A stretch of DNA of 64,000 nt. Source: Allobosea sp. Root381 (GTDB taxonomy: Bacteria > Pseudomonadota > Alphaproteobacteria > Rhizobiales > Beijerinckiaceae). Location: assembly GCF_001429395.1 (NCBI RefSeq), contig NZ_LMJT01000002.1, positions 62,001 through 126,000 of the forward strand, read 5' to 3'. The notes beneath the pieces were generated by a model that saw only the letters and a list, made by a program, of their open reading frames with translations, searched no databases and had not been told where the DNA came from. The position numbers and the translations under genes are program-made. How positions within the stretch are numbered: position 1 is the stretch's first letter; each line of letters starts with the position of its first letter. Below are positions 34,277-43,721 of this stretch, one piece after another.

Positions 34277-37200
34277 TCAGTATTCCCACTCGGCACCGAT
34301 GCCGACCGAGGCGCTGCCGTCCGCGCCGGTGTCCGCCTGCAGCTTGAGCCGGCGCGTCACGTCGATTCCGACTGAAACGCCGCTATCCTCGGGTTTTGCG
34401 CCCGCCTTGAAGCCGACGGAGACGTTGTCGCCGATATAGCGCGACACCCCGACGGTGGGCCCGCCCGCGCCCATCTGGATGTCGAGATTGTCGACCCCGA
34501 GGGATTTGCGCAGGCGCTCGAACGAATCGTCGCCGCCGCCGCCGGCGAACTGCGCCGCGGCTTGAGCCAGTTGCAGCGCCTGGAAGGGCGACAGCGAACC
34601 GGAGGCCCGCGCGAACAGCAGGCGCGAGAGCACCTCGTCCTGCGGCAGCTCCGGCGTCGAGGCGAAGACGAATCGCGGCGCGTCGGCCGGCCCGCTGACG
34701 ATGACGCGGGCGGTGACGTCGGAGGCGCGGGTTTCGGCGACGAAGTCGAGCTCCGGCATGGTGCCGCCGGTGAAGGTCAGGCGGCCGCGGCTGAAGTCGA
34801 GGCGCTGGCTCAGCACGCTGAGACGGCCGCGCCGCAACTCGAAGCCGCCGTCGAGGGCGGGCGCCGCCAGCGTGCCGCCGACGCGAATCTCGCCGCCGAG
34901 CTCGGCATCGATGCCGCGGCCACGGATGAAGACGCGGCTCGGCGCGGAGACGGTGAGCGCGAGCGCGGCGTCGAAGGCGGGAGCGGGCCGGCCGCCCCGC
35001 GTCGCCTGCTGGCGCGCCGCTCGCTTCTGCTCGGCGAGGCGGGCGGCGGCGGTGCCTGTCGCCCTGACATGCTTGATGCCCTCGACCGGCCGCAGCGAGG
35101 CCGGCAACCGGTCCGGCACAGCTACGTCGAGCGAGAGCACGTCGATGCGCCCGCCGATCCGGGGACGCCGTGCCAGCGGGCCGCCGATCTCCATGTTGAG
35201 ATTGGCGACCGCCGTGACGATGCCGCTGGAAACGAGCTGCGCGCGGTTGCCCTGGATGCGGATCTGCCCGGGGAAGCCGTCGGCAGGGTCGAGCTCCAGC
35301 CGGCCGCTCGCCGAAAGCGTCCCACCATTGGGCGTGCGGGCAGATGCGCGCTCGATCGTGAGGTTCTCGCCATTGGCGGCGATGCGCGCCTCGATGGCCG
35401 TCAGCCGCACGCCCTGCAATGCGTCGGTGAAGCTGCCATTGGCAAGCGTGGCCGAACCGCTGAGGCGCGGCGCCGCGGCGGTGCCGGTCGCACGCAGGTC
35501 GAGCGCGACCGTGCCGGTGAGCCTGCGCCCCTGCGGCGCCAGCATCGGATTGGCCAGCACGGCGTCGAGACGGCCCTGCGCGGCGAGTTCGAGCACGCCG
35601 GCGGCGTTCAGCGGAGCAGTGCCGCGAACGGTCAGGCTGGCGTTGCGGCCGGCATTCACAGTGGCGTCGACGCTGGTCTCGTCACCCTTCAGCTCGCCCT
35701 TGGCGGCGATCTCGACCGGCGGCAGGCCGGCCTGGCGGGTCTCAGGTGTCGCCAGCCGGGCGATGCGGAGGCTCCACGGGCCGGTCGGCGCGGCGGCCGT
35801 GCCGCCGATCGTCGCCTCGGCGTTCAGCGTGCCGGCGAGGTCGAGCTTCGGGGCGAGGATGCGGACGGCGGAGAGGGGTATGTCGCGGGCGGCGAGGTCA
35901 AGGTCGAGCGCCTCGCCCGCCTTGCCGTCCAGCGTCAGGCGGCCGTTCTCGATCGCCAGCGCCAGCCCGGCGATCTCGATGCCGCCGGCGGGAAAGCTGA
36001 AGGTCGCGGGATTGGCGAGCGCGATGCGGCGGCCGTCGCGGCGGGCATCGAAGGAGGCGAGTTCCAGCCTGAGCGGCTCGCCCGGCACAAGGCGCCCTGC
36101 CCCGCTTAGTGCGAAGCCGCGCGCGGCCGCGCTCAACGTGAAGGCGCTGGCATCCGGCGCGCCCTTCGAGTCGAAGCGCAGCGCGGTAAAGGTTTCGCCC
36201 GCCAGCACGGCACGGTCGATGGCGATCGCCGCATCGAGCAGCGGGCGGCCGTAGATGTCGGAAGCGGCTGCCGTCGCATCGAGCCTGTCGATGGCGACGG
36301 ACGGCCCCGCGAGCTTGGCCCCCTTCGCCTTCAGCTCCAGATTCTGCCGGCCCTCGACCACGGCGAGCGCGATGTCGGCATCGAGCTGGCCGCCGATCTT
36401 GGTGAGCGCCAGGGCCGAGAGATCGTCCAGATTGCGCGCCGCGAGGGTGATGCGGCCGGCGGCGCGGCTCGCCGGATCGAGGGTCAGCGCGCCGTTGAGA
36501 CGAACCGAGCCGATGGCGATGTCGAGCGCCGAGAGGTTCCAGCCATCGCCGGGCATACGCGCCAGCGCGACCGTGCCGGTGGCGGGCTTGGCGTCGATCT
36601 CGCCGTTCAGCGTCAGGCGGGTATCGAGCGCGCCCTGAAGGTCGCGGATCACCGCGTCGATGGCGAGACGCGGGATCGGACGGGCTAGCGCCGTGGCATT
36701 GGCGATGGCGATGCGCGCCGTCGCATCGAGCTTGTCGCGCGGGCCGGTGATCTGCGCGGTGACGTCGCCCTTGCCGGAGAGTCGCGGATCGGCTCGTCGC
36801 AGATCGGGCATGGCCAAAGCGAGGCGCAGATCCGAGGCCTGCACGCCGATGCCGCCATCGGCGGTGAAGGCGGCGTGCTCGCCGGCCAGGCGCAGCCCCG
36901 CCACGGTCAGGTCACCGGCGAGCGAGCGGACCTGGCCGGCCAGGGTGAGCCTGCCGGCGAGCAGGCGGTCGAGCGTCGCGTCGCCGGTCGAGAGCCGCTC
37001 GCCCCTGCCGCTCAGCGTCGCTCCGTAGTCATTCAGGCGCGGCGTGGCGTCGATGTCGGCGCCGAGCTCGGCTCGGCCGGCGAGCGAACGCCCTGCGAGC
37101 CCGCTCAGCCGGGCGAGATCGGGCAGCACCGCCTCGAGCCGGCCGAGCACGCGCGGGTTGCCGGCCTTGCCCTTGTAGTCGAGCTCGACGCCCGACATGG

Positions 37201-38758
37201 CGAGGCGCAGCGTCTCGAAATCGGCCGTGCCGTCATCCTGGGCGGTGCCGCGCAGCGTGAAGGTGACGCGCTCGCCGATGGCGCGGGCGAGCGCGCGGTC
37301 GGCCAAGACGATGCCCGCCGCCTCGCCATCCGCCGTCAGCGCGATGCGGGTTCCGGGCTCGCCGATCGTGCCGGTCGGCGTGGCGTTGAAGGTCGTGGCG
37401 AGCCGCGCGAAGCTGCCGGCGGGCAGTTTCGCGTCCTCGGCCTCCAGCTTGGCGACAACGGTCGGACCGGCCACCGGCCCCTTGATCGTGGCGTCAAAGG
37501 CGAGCTTGGCGATCTCGGTTCCCGAGGCGACGGTGCGGCCCTCGGCATTGGGGCGCGCGGCGGCCGTGACGCGCAGATCGAGCGTCTTGTCGGCATTGTA
37601 GCGGCCGAGCACGTCGAGCCGGGCGAGCGCCGAGACCAGGGCGAGGTTGCGGATGTCGATACCGCCGCCATCGGCGAAGCCGACCGAGCCGTCGAGCCGC
37701 GTCGAGCCGGCGAAGACCGGGGCGACGGGAGCGGGCATCAGCCCCTCGATGCGGGCGTCGAGACCGAGCACGAGTTGGCGCTCGGCGCCGGCGCGATCGA
37801 GCCGCGCCTCGCCCCTCGCTCCGATCGTCGGGCCCGCGGTGAAGTTGAGGCTCGAACCGAAGGAATCGAGCGGCCCGTCGCCGCCGAGGGAGAGCTGCAC
37901 GGGCGGCTCGCCGGGAAGGCCGGCGACCTTCGCGATCAGCCCGCCCTGCGGTTCGTCGAGCTTGATCCCCAACCGCAATCGCGTGGTGTCGGGGACGAAG
38001 CTCACATTCACGTCGAACTCGCCGCCAGCATCGAGCCGCCGGGCCTGGAGCTTGAGGTCGAGGCCTTCATTGGGCGGTCCGAGCGTCGCCGAACCGGTCG
38101 CAGCCAGCCGCGCCGCGACGCCGAGGACCGACTCGCCGAGCACCAGTTCATTGAGCTGGAAGGCGCGGACGATCACCTTCAACGGCAGTTCCGGCAGGAT
38201 CGGCGCATCGCTCGGCGGGGCGGCGCCGGCGGGCTGTGGCGCCTGCTTGCGCAGCAGTTCCAGCTTGCCGATCTCGAGCCGGTCGATGTCGAGGCGCCGC
38301 AGCAGCAGCGCGCTGCGCGTCCAGATCAGGCGGGCGCGGTCGAGCCGCAGCCAGGGGCCGTCGCGATCCGACAGCACGATGTCGCGGATCTCGACATCGG
38401 AGGAAAGCGCTCCGTTGACCTGCCCGATCGAGACCTGGCTGGTGTCGCTCGACAGTGCCTTCGAGATCAGGTCGGCGACGACGCCGCGATCGGTCTGGGC
38501 GTTCTGGGCGAAGCCGCCGAAATGGGCCGAGGCCAGGAAGCCGACCGTGAGCAGCAGCGCGAAAAGCGCGAGGCGGCGGGCGAAGATGGGGCGGCGTGCC
38601 ACTCCCACGTCGTGATCCCGGACAGGCCGCGCCGGCGGCACCGATCCGGGAGCCATCGTAAGGCTCCGCGCCCTGGGATGGATTCCGGATCTCCGCTTGG
38701 CTGCGCCCGCAATCCATCCCAGGGCGCGTTGGGCCAGCTGCGTCACGATCCTGCGCAT
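34277..38758 (-). CDS. tamB: Translocation and assembly module subunit TamB
   Basis: TamB spans the periplasm from the inner membrane as a long beta-taco and, with TamA, helps assemble outer-membrane proteins or move lipids. The protein is about 1493 residues. It has a membrane helix (RRLALFALLLTVGFLASAHF, residues about 60-82), a very long beta-repetitive region, and the DUF490 C-terminus (LSRLLFARASGSLSPFQALQLAQAAAQ, ending EWEY). ATG 38758 overlaps the tamA stop as TGATG, suggesting coupling. A second start, ATG 38656, has GGAG 7 bases upstream. Residues about 10-60 are encoded by a palindromic repeat, giving an unusually long cytoplasmic tail. Confidence 0.9.
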   Translation of the reverse strand: MRRIVTQLAQRALGWIAGAAKRRSGIHPRARSLTMAPGSVPPARPVRDHDVGVARRPIFARRLALFALLLTVGFLASAHFGGFAQNAQTDRGVVADLISKALSSDTSQVSIGQVNGALSSDVEIRDIVLSDRDGPWLRLDRARLIWTRSALLLRRLDIDRLEIGKLELLRKQAPQPAGAAPPSDAPILPELPLKVIVRAFQLNELVLGESVLGVAARLAATGSATLGPPNEGLDLKLQARRLDAGGEFDVNVSFVPDTTRLRLGIKLDEPQGGLIAKVAGLPGEPPVQLSLGGDGPLDSFGSSLNFTAGPTIGARGEARLDRAGAERQLVLGLDARIEGLMPAPVAPVFAGSTRLDGSVGFADGGGIDIRNLALVSALARLDVLGRYNADKTLDLRVTAAARPNAEGRTVASGTEIAKLAFDATIKGPVAGPTVVAKLEAEDAKLPAGSFARLATTFNATPTGTIGEPGTRIALTADGEAAGIVLADRALARAIGERVTFTLRGTAQDDGTADFETLRLAMSGVELDYKGKAGNPRVLGRLEAVLPDLARLSGLAGRSLAGRAELGADIDATPRLNDYGATLSGRGERLSTGDATLDRLLAGRLTLAGQVRSLAGDLTVAGLRLAGEHAAFTADGGIGVQASDLRLALAMPDLRRADPRLSGKGDVTAQITGPRDKLDATARIAIANATALARPIPRLAIDAVIRDLQGALDTRLTLNGEIDAKPATGTVALARMPGDGWNLSALDIAIGSVRLNGALTLDPASRAAGRITLAARNLDDLSALALTKIGGQLDADIALAVVEGRQNLELKAKGAKLAGPSVAIDRLDATAAASDIYGRPLLDAAIAIDRAVLAGETFTALRFDSKGAPDASAFTLSAAARGFALSGAGRLVPGEPLRLELASFDARRDGRRIALANPATFSFPAGGIEIAGLALAIENGRLTLDGKAGEALDLDLAARDIPLSAVRILAPKLDLAGTLNAEATIGGTAAAPTGPWSLRIARLATPETRQAGLPPVEIAAKGELKGDETSVDATVNAGRNASLTVRGTAPLNAAGVLELAAQGRLDAVLANPMLAPQGRRLTGTVALDLRATGTAAAPRLSGSATLANGSFTDALQGVRLTAIEARIAANGENLTIERASARTPNGGTLSASGRLELDPADGFPGQIRIQGNRAQLVSSGIVTAVANLNMEIGGPLARRPRIGGRIDVLSLDVAVPDRLPASLRPVEGIKHVRATGTAAARLAEQKRAARQQATRGGRPAPAFDAALALTVSAPSRVFIRGRGIDAELGGEIRVGGTLAAPALDGGFELRRGRLSVLSQRLDFSRGRLTFTGGTMPELDFVAETRASDVTARVIVSGPADAPRFVFASTPELPQDEVLSRLLFARASGSLSPFQALQLAQAAAQFAGGGGDDSFERLRKSLGVDNLDIQMGAGGPTVGVSRYIGDNVSVGFKAGAKPEDSGVSVGIDVTRRLKLQADTGADGSASVGIGAEWEY
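38601..38728. repeat. Palindromic repeat inside the 5' coding part of tamB
   Basis: 18-bp perfect arms CGCGCCCTGGGATGGATT (38667-38684) and AATCCATCCCAGGGCGCG (38711-38728) enclose a 26-base loop. A weaker pair (ATCCCGGA near 38608, TCCGGGA near 38645) lies beside it. ATGGATTCCGGA matches the intergenic copy near 1765. Similar elements elsewhere in the window are non-coding. Confidence 0.75.
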
Positions 38759-40767
38759 CAGAAAGCCTGCCCGATGCTGACATAGAGGGCGACCGGCTTG
38801 TCGCCCTTGCGGGGATTGAGCGGGGCGGCGATGTCGACCCTGATCGGGCCGATGCCGGTATAGTAGCGAAAGCCGAGGCCAGCGGCCATCTGCAGCTTCT
38901 GCTTGAAGTCCGGGATGCTACTCTCGAAGGCGGTGCCGGCATCGAAGAATGGCACGATGCCGATGGTGTCGGTGATCTTGATGCGCGCCTCGACCGAGGC
39001 CTCGAACAGGCTGCGTCCGCCGACCAGCTGGTTGTCCGGCCCGAGCGGCGAGAGCGTGCGATAGGCATAGCCGCGCACCGAGCCGCCGCCGCCGGCATAG
39101 AAGCGCCGCGTTGCCGGGATCTCGTCGAGGCTCGCGCCCGAGATCGAGCCGAGGCCGATGCGCCCGGCCAGCACGTAGCGGGCATCCTCGTCCAGCGCGT
39201 AATAGGCGGAAAAGGCCCCCTTGGCCTGGAAGATGCCGACTGTCGAGCCGAGGAAGGTCGGGTACGGCGTGACCGACCCCGTGACGCGGAAGCCGCGCGT
39301 CGGATCGAGCAGGCTGTCGGTCGAATCGTATTTCAGCGAGAGCGGGATGCCGATGAGGGTGTAGTCGACCTGTCCGAGCACGTCGCTGGTCTGACCGCGC
39401 TCGTATTCAATGCCCGCCTGGACCGAGAAGGTGTCGCTGAAGCGGCGCTGGATCGCCGTTGTGACGTTGGCGTAGCGGGCCGTGTAGCCGCCATAGCGGT
39501 TGGTGCCGACGCGCTGGCGCGTCGCCACGCCGTCGAGCAGCCAGTCATAGCGGCTGCCCCAGAGTGCCGGCTTCAGGAAGCTGAACGAGAAGCGCCCGCC
39601 TAGATCCGAGCGCTGGAAATCGTCGATCTTCGAGATCTTGGTGCCGTCGATGCGCGGGGCGAGGAAGATGTCGCCTTCGAGCCGCAGACGCTCGGCCCCG
39701 CCGAACAGGTTGCGATGCTCCCAATAGGTCTTCACCGCCGGGCCGTCGATGGTCGAGTAGCGGGCCGAGAAGCCGATCAGGCGCTTGGGGCGCTCGGTGA
39801 CGTCGACGAAGATCGGCAGGTTGCCGTAGCCGTCCAGCTTGTCGTCTTCGCGGATGCGGACCGAACCGACGGCGGGGATCGTGGCGATGGAACGGCGCGT
39901 ATCCGAGAGAGCCTTGGGCGAATAGGGATCGCCGGGCTCGAGATAGATGAAGGAGCGCACCACCGCCGGCGGAATCTCGTCGGTCTTGCCGATGGTGACG
40001 TCGCCGAAGCCGGCGAGCGGGCCGGGATCGACCACATACGTCACGTCCATGATGCGCGTGGCGTGGTCGACGACCGGATTCAGCGCCACCACCTTGGCCA
40101 GCGGGCGCGACTGGGCACGGAGATTATCGACCAGCGCCGCCCGCGCCGCCCTGAGTGCCGACGAGGTCGCGGGGTCGCCGGTCTTTAGCCGCGTGACCTT
40201 CTCCGGATCGGCGATGGCCCCCGCCTCGCCGCCGGTCTCGCGCACGGCGACGTCGCGAAGCTTGAAGACCGGGCCGGGCTGGACACGGACGGTAATCGGC
40301 ACCGCATCGCGATTGCGATGCGCCTCCGCCGCACGGACCAGCGCGGCGCCGGGCTCCTGCCCGACCTTGAGAGAGACACCATCGACGGCGATCGCGATAT
40401 CGGCATTGAAATAGCCCTGCGACCAGAGCGCATCGACCAGTGGATCGAGGTCGGCCGCCATGCGCCGCGCCAGCGTCTCGCCGTCGGGCGGGGCGTCCTG
40501 GCGCAGGCGGTAGAGCAGCGAGGCATCCTGAAGGGTGCGGGTCAGCGCCTTGGCGTTCTCGGCGTCGCCGAGATCGAAGTCGAGCCGATAGGGCAGCGCT
40601 GTGGCGCTCACGGCCGGCGGCTCGTCCTTCTTGGTGAACAGGCCGAAGACGTCCAGCGACGACAAATCAAAGGCCTGCGCCGGCACGGACTGGACGCCGA
40701 GGAACACGGCGAAAGCACAGCCGCTTCCGCCCGCAACAGCGCGGGCTACCCTCCGCCACGACCGCAT
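38758..40767 (-). CDS. tamA: Translocation and assembly module subunit TamA
   Basis: TamA is an Omp85-family outer-membrane barrel that works with TamB. The 669 residues have a signal peptide (AVFLGVQSVPAQA), three POTRA-type repeats (about residues 60-340, e.g. VQPGPVFKLRDVAV and SFIYLEPGDPYSPKAL), and a 16-stranded barrel. RGFRVTGSVTPYP and GGGGSVRGYAYRTLSP (the RGY lid-lock motif of Omp85 loop 6) are present, as is the terminal IGQAF. ATG 40767 has GGAGG 4 bases upstream; a GTG at 40794 is rejected. tamB is coupled downstream through TGATG. Confidence 0.92.
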   Translation of the reverse strand: MRSWRRVARAVAGGSGCAFAVFLGVQSVPAQAFDLSSLDVFGLFTKKDEPPAVSATALPYRLDFDLGDAENAKALTRTLQDASLLYRLRQDAPPDGETLARRMAADLDPLVDALWSQGYFNADIAIAVDGVSLKVGQEPGAALVRAAEAHRNRDAVPITVRVQPGPVFKLRDVAVRETGGEAGAIADPEKVTRLKTGDPATSSALRAARAALVDNLRAQSRPLAKVVALNPVVDHATRIMDVTYVVDPGPLAGFGDVTIGKTDEIPPAVVRSFIYLEPGDPYSPKALSDTRRSIATIPAVGSVRIREDDKLDGYGNLPIFVDVTERPKRLIGFSARYSTIDGPAVKTYWEHRNLFGGAERLRLEGDIFLAPRIDGTKISKIDDFQRSDLGGRFSFSFLKPALWGSRYDWLLDGVATRQRVGTNRYGGYTARYANVTTAIQRRFSDTFSVQAGIEYERGQTSDVLGQVDYTLIGIPLSLKYDSTDSLLDPTRGFRVTGSVTPYPTFLGSTVGIFQAKGAFSAYYALDEDARYVLAGRIGLGSISGASLDEIPATRRFYAGGGGSVRGYAYRTLSPLGPDNQLVGGRSLFEASVEARIKITDTIGIVPFFDAGTAFESSIPDFKQKLQMAAGLGFRYYTGIGPIRVDIAAPLNPRKGDKPVALYVSIGQAF

Positions 40768-40882
40768 CCGCCCTCCAGACAACGCCACAAGCACAAGGCG
40801 ATTAAGGTCAAACTGTGTTCAGAGCATGATCGGCGGCAGTATCGAAAATCTTGGGCTGTTCGACAAGGCCGCCGGCCAAATC

Positions 40883-41635
40883 CTATCGCAGCGTCAGCGT
40901 TACTGCTCCAAGCGGGTTCAATTTGGCTACGATCTCGCCCTTGCCCGGCGAGAGCACCCCGCCGCAGAGGCTGCCCGTCGTGACGATCTGCCCGGCGCGC
41001 AGGCCGCCCATCAGCTCGTCCTTGCGGTTGGCCCAAGCGAGGAAGGGCGTCATCGGATCGCCATTTCCATGCACCGCCGGCTGGTCGTAGATCGTGACGC
41101 CGTTCAGCGAGATGAAGCAGGACAAGCCGGTGAGGTCGTCGAGGACCTTCATGTCGAGCTCCTGCCCGAGATAGTAGCCGCCATGGCCGAGCGCGTCGGC
41201 CAGCCAGAGTGCGAAAGGCGCGCCAAGCCAGTTGGCGAGGCGGCTCTCGACGATCTCGATGCCGAGATAGGCCTTGTCGCAATGGCCAAGCAGCTCGGCG
41301 CGCGAATAGGGTTGGCCGGGCCGCATGGGCACGTCCTTCGCGAGCCTGAGCGCGATCTCGATCTCGACGCGCAGCTCGGCGCCGATCGCGCCGTCATAGA
41401 CATCGCCCGGCGCCAGCCAGGGGCCGGGCATCAGCCCGGCGACGGGCACCCCGCCCTCGGCGATCGCAACCTTCCAGCCGGCCTCGGCCTGGCCGAGGCG
41501 CTTCGCGATCTGCGCCTGCACGTCGAGGCCTTCCAGGAAGGAGGCGGGGACCGGCTGGGCCGTCATTTCGATGAGGGACTTGTCGCGGCGGGCGGCGACC
41601 AGCGAATCGCGCAAGGTCTCGTTCGTGGTCGGCAT
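40883..41635 (-). CDS. 2-keto-4-pentenoate hydratase-type enzyme (fumarylacetoacetase family)
   Basis: A 250-residue enzyme of the hydratase/decarboxylase branch of the FAH family, which acts on 2-oxopent-4-enoate-like acids from meta-cleavage pathways or related 2-oxo acids. Marks are GYKVAIAE-like GWKVAIAEGG, GAELRVEIEIALRLAKD with the metal-binding Glu residues, CDKAYLGIEIVESR and a late GDPMTPFLAWANR-GLRAGQIVTTGSLCG. ATG 41635 has AGGGA 8 bases upstream. No meta-cleavage genes are near, so the actual substrate is open. Confidence 0.82.
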   Translation of the reverse strand: MPTTNETLRDSLVAARRDKSLIEMTAQPVPASFLEGLDVQAQIAKRLGQAEAGWKVAIAEGGVPVAGLMPGPWLAPGDVYDGAIGAELRVEIEIALRLAKDVPMRPGQPYSRAELLGHCDKAYLGIEIVESRLANWLGAPFALWLADALGHGGYYLGQELDMKVLDDLTGLSCFISLNGVTIYDQPAVHGNGDPMTPFLAWANRKDELMGGLRAGQIVTTGSLCGGVLSPGKGEIVAKLNPLGAVTLTLR

Positions 41636-41850
41636 GCGTCTCGTCCCTGTCTCGTATCCGGCCGGATGGCCGCAGCATTCCTGCGTCAACAGCCTGCACG
41701 AGTGGCCGCCGCGACGCCACCCTGCTAAACGGACGGGCCGGATTGAACAAGGCGCGGCCGCGCGCGGCGAAAGCCTCTCCGCTTGTCCCGCGTGGCGGCG
41801 AGCGTCATGAAGGCGGCCGACAGGCAGCGCCCCTTCAGGAGACCGGGACC

Positions 41851-42204
41851 ATGGCCCATTCCGCCAACGACCAGCGCATCGACTATGTCGAATTCGTCGT
41901 GGCCGATCTCGACCGGTCGAGCGCCTTCTATGCCGCCGCCTTCGGCTGGACGATGACGGATTACGGCCCGACCTACCGCGCCTTCACCGATGGGCGCCTG
42001 GAAGGCGGCTTCACCACCGAGGGCGAGAAGCGGCCGGGCGGGCCGCTGGTCATCCTCTATGCCGACGACCTCGTCGCGACGCAGGCGCGGATCGAGGCTG
42101 CCGGCGGGCGCATCGTCAGGCCGGTCTTCGACTTCCCCGGCGGCCGGCGCTTCCACTTCGCCGATCCGGACGGCTACGAGCTTGCGGTCTGGTCGAAGGG
42201 GTGA
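41851..42204 (+). CDS. VOC family protein (glyoxalase/bleomycin-resistance fold)
   Basis: A 117-residue single-domain vicinal-oxygen-chelate protein. It has two beta-alpha-beta-beta-beta modules: IDYVEFVVADLDRSSAFYAAAFGW, and LVILYADDLVATQARIEAAGG followed by PGGRRFHFADPDGYELAVWS. His/Glu metal ligands of classic glyoxalase I are only partly present, so it may be a non-enzymatic or other VOC member. ATG 41851 has AGGAG 9 bases upstream. It is transcribed toward the ABC transporter genes but separated by about 200 bp. Confidence 0.85.
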   Translation: MAHSANDQRIDYVEFVVADLDRSSAFYAAAFGWTMTDYGPTYRAFTDGRLEGGFTTEGEKRPGGPLVILYADDLVATQARIEAAGGRIVRPVFDFPGGRRFHFADPDGYELAVWSKG

Positions 42205-42411
42205 GGCACCCGCGGAAATCCCCGACAATCCCGCGGCACGCAGAGTCTTAGCCGTTATCGGTACTGGACTCCGCCGCGGAAAGTCGCAAAAGGCGGACGC
42301 AGCGGCATGGCGGGACGGCGATAGCCGCCCTCGCGGCCGATCGCGACCGGAGAACGACCCGCGGCAGCCGGGCGGACAAGAACACCGATCAGGACCCTGG
42401 AGGAGACGAAG

Positions 42412-43548
42412 ATGAAGTCGAAACTCGCCATCGCCGCCATGCTGGCGGCCGGCCTCGCCCTGCCCGCTTCGGCGCAGGACAAGATCAAGCTCGTCGACGT
42501 GATCGAGCTTTCGGGCGCGGGCGCCACCGCCGGAACCAATTTCAAGAACGGCGCCGACCTCGCCGTCGCCGACATCAACGCCAAGGGCGGCATCCTCGGC
42601 AAGCAGGTCGAGATCGTCCATTACGACAGCCAGACCAATCCGGGTAACACCCGCGCCGCCGTGCAGCGCGGCATCGACGAGGGCGCCTACGCCATTCTCG
42701 GGCCAGTGTTTTCCGGGCCGATCGCCGCCTCGATGCAGATCTCGCAGCGCGCCGAGACCGCGCAGATCGTCGCCGGCGAGGCCGCCGGCTTCACCAAGCA
42801 GGGCAACCCCTACATCTTCCGCACCTCGCTCAGCCAGGCGGCGGCGATGCCGAAGATCGCGAAGTACCTGAAGGACACCGTCAAGGCCGGCTCGGTCGCG
42901 GTCGTCTGGGTCAACAACGATTTCGGCAAGGGCGGCCGCGACGCGATCCTGCCCGAGCTCGAGAAGGCCGGCATCAAGGTCGCGGTCGATGTCGCCACCG
43001 AACAGGGCCAGGCCGACTTCGCCGCCGACGCGATCAAGGTCAAGAATTCCAACGCCGACGCCGTCTTCGTCTATCTGAACGAGGAGGAGAGCGCCCGCTT
43101 CCTGCGCGCCGCCAAGCAGCAAGGCATCACCAAGCCCATGATCGGCGAGACCACTCTGCTCGGCGCCAAGGTGCTGGAGCTGGCGGGCGATGCCGCCAAC
43201 GGCGTACGCGGCCATGTCGGCCTCTCGACCGATGCGCCAATTCCGGCCCTGCAGGAATTCGGCAAGCGCTATCGCGAGAAATACGGCTTCGCCTCGGACC
43301 ATAACGGCATCAAAGGCTACATGGCCGTCCATATGGTGAAATGGGCGACCGAGAAGCAGAAGAAGATCGACCGCAAGGGCCTGGCCGACACGCTGCGCGG
43401 CGCCACCATCAAGGCGAGCGAGGAGCCCGGCATCCTGATGGACACGGTGATCGAGCAGAACGGCGACCTCGACCGCGAGAGCTTCCTCGCCGAGGTGATC
43501 GACGGCAAGCAGGTGATCAACACCACCCTGCCGCGCATCAAACCGTAA
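42412..43548 (+). CDS. Branched-chain amino acid-type ABC transporter, periplasmic binding protein
   Basis: A 378-residue type I periplasmic binding protein of the LivJ family. Signal peptide KSKLAIAAMLAAGLALPASA is cut before QDKIKLVDVIELSGAGA. Family motifs include GADLAVADINAKGGILGKQVEI, GPVFSGPIAASMQ, PYIFRTSLS and VWVNNDFGKGG. The ligand could be an amino acid, amide, urea or an aromatic acid; the sequence does not decide. ATG 42412 has GGAGGAG upstream. The matching permeases and ATPases follow, after a 173-bp gap that contains a hairpin repeat. Confidence 0.92.
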   Translation: MKSKLAIAAMLAAGLALPASAQDKIKLVDVIELSGAGATAGTNFKNGADLAVADINAKGGILGKQVEIVHYDSQTNPGNTRAAVQRGIDEGAYAILGPVFSGPIAASMQISQRAETAQIVAGEAAGFTKQGNPYIFRTSLSQAAAMPKIAKYLKDTVKAGSVAVVWVNNDFGKGGRDAILPELEKAGIKVAVDVATEQGQADFAADAIKVKNSNADAVFVYLNEEESARFLRAAKQQGITKPMIGETTLLGAKVLELAGDAANGVRGHVGLSTDAPIPALQEFGKRYREKYGFASDHNGIKGYMAVHMVKWATEKQKKIDRKGLADTLRGATIKASEEPGILMDTVIEQNGDLDRESFLAEVIDGKQVINTTLPRIKP

Positions 43549-43561
43549 GGACGCGCGGAGC

Positions 43562-43650
43562 CGTCATTGCGAGCGCAGCGAAGCGATCCAGGGGCGGCAG
43601 CGCTCTACCTCCTCCTGGATTGCTTCGTCGCTGCGCTCCTCGCAATGACG
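43562..43650. repeat. CGTCATTGCGAG palindromic repeat, copy 1, inside the transporter operon
   Basis: Arms CGTCATTGCGAG (43562-43573) and CTCGCAATGACG (43639-43650), with further inner pairing (GCGATCCAG and CTGGATTGC). It starts 13 bp after the binding-protein stop and ends 71 bp before the first permease. A second copy is at 53931-54025. Confidence 0.85.
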
Positions 43651-43721
43651 GCAGCGCGCCGATCAACGCCAAGATGGTTGGGTCTGGCCCGGCCATTACG
43701 CGCCCACCGAGCACGATCGCC

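Noticed and set aside
36875..38785. 636-codon plus-strand frame opposite tamB
   Set aside because: Shadow of the TamB codons; no family features.
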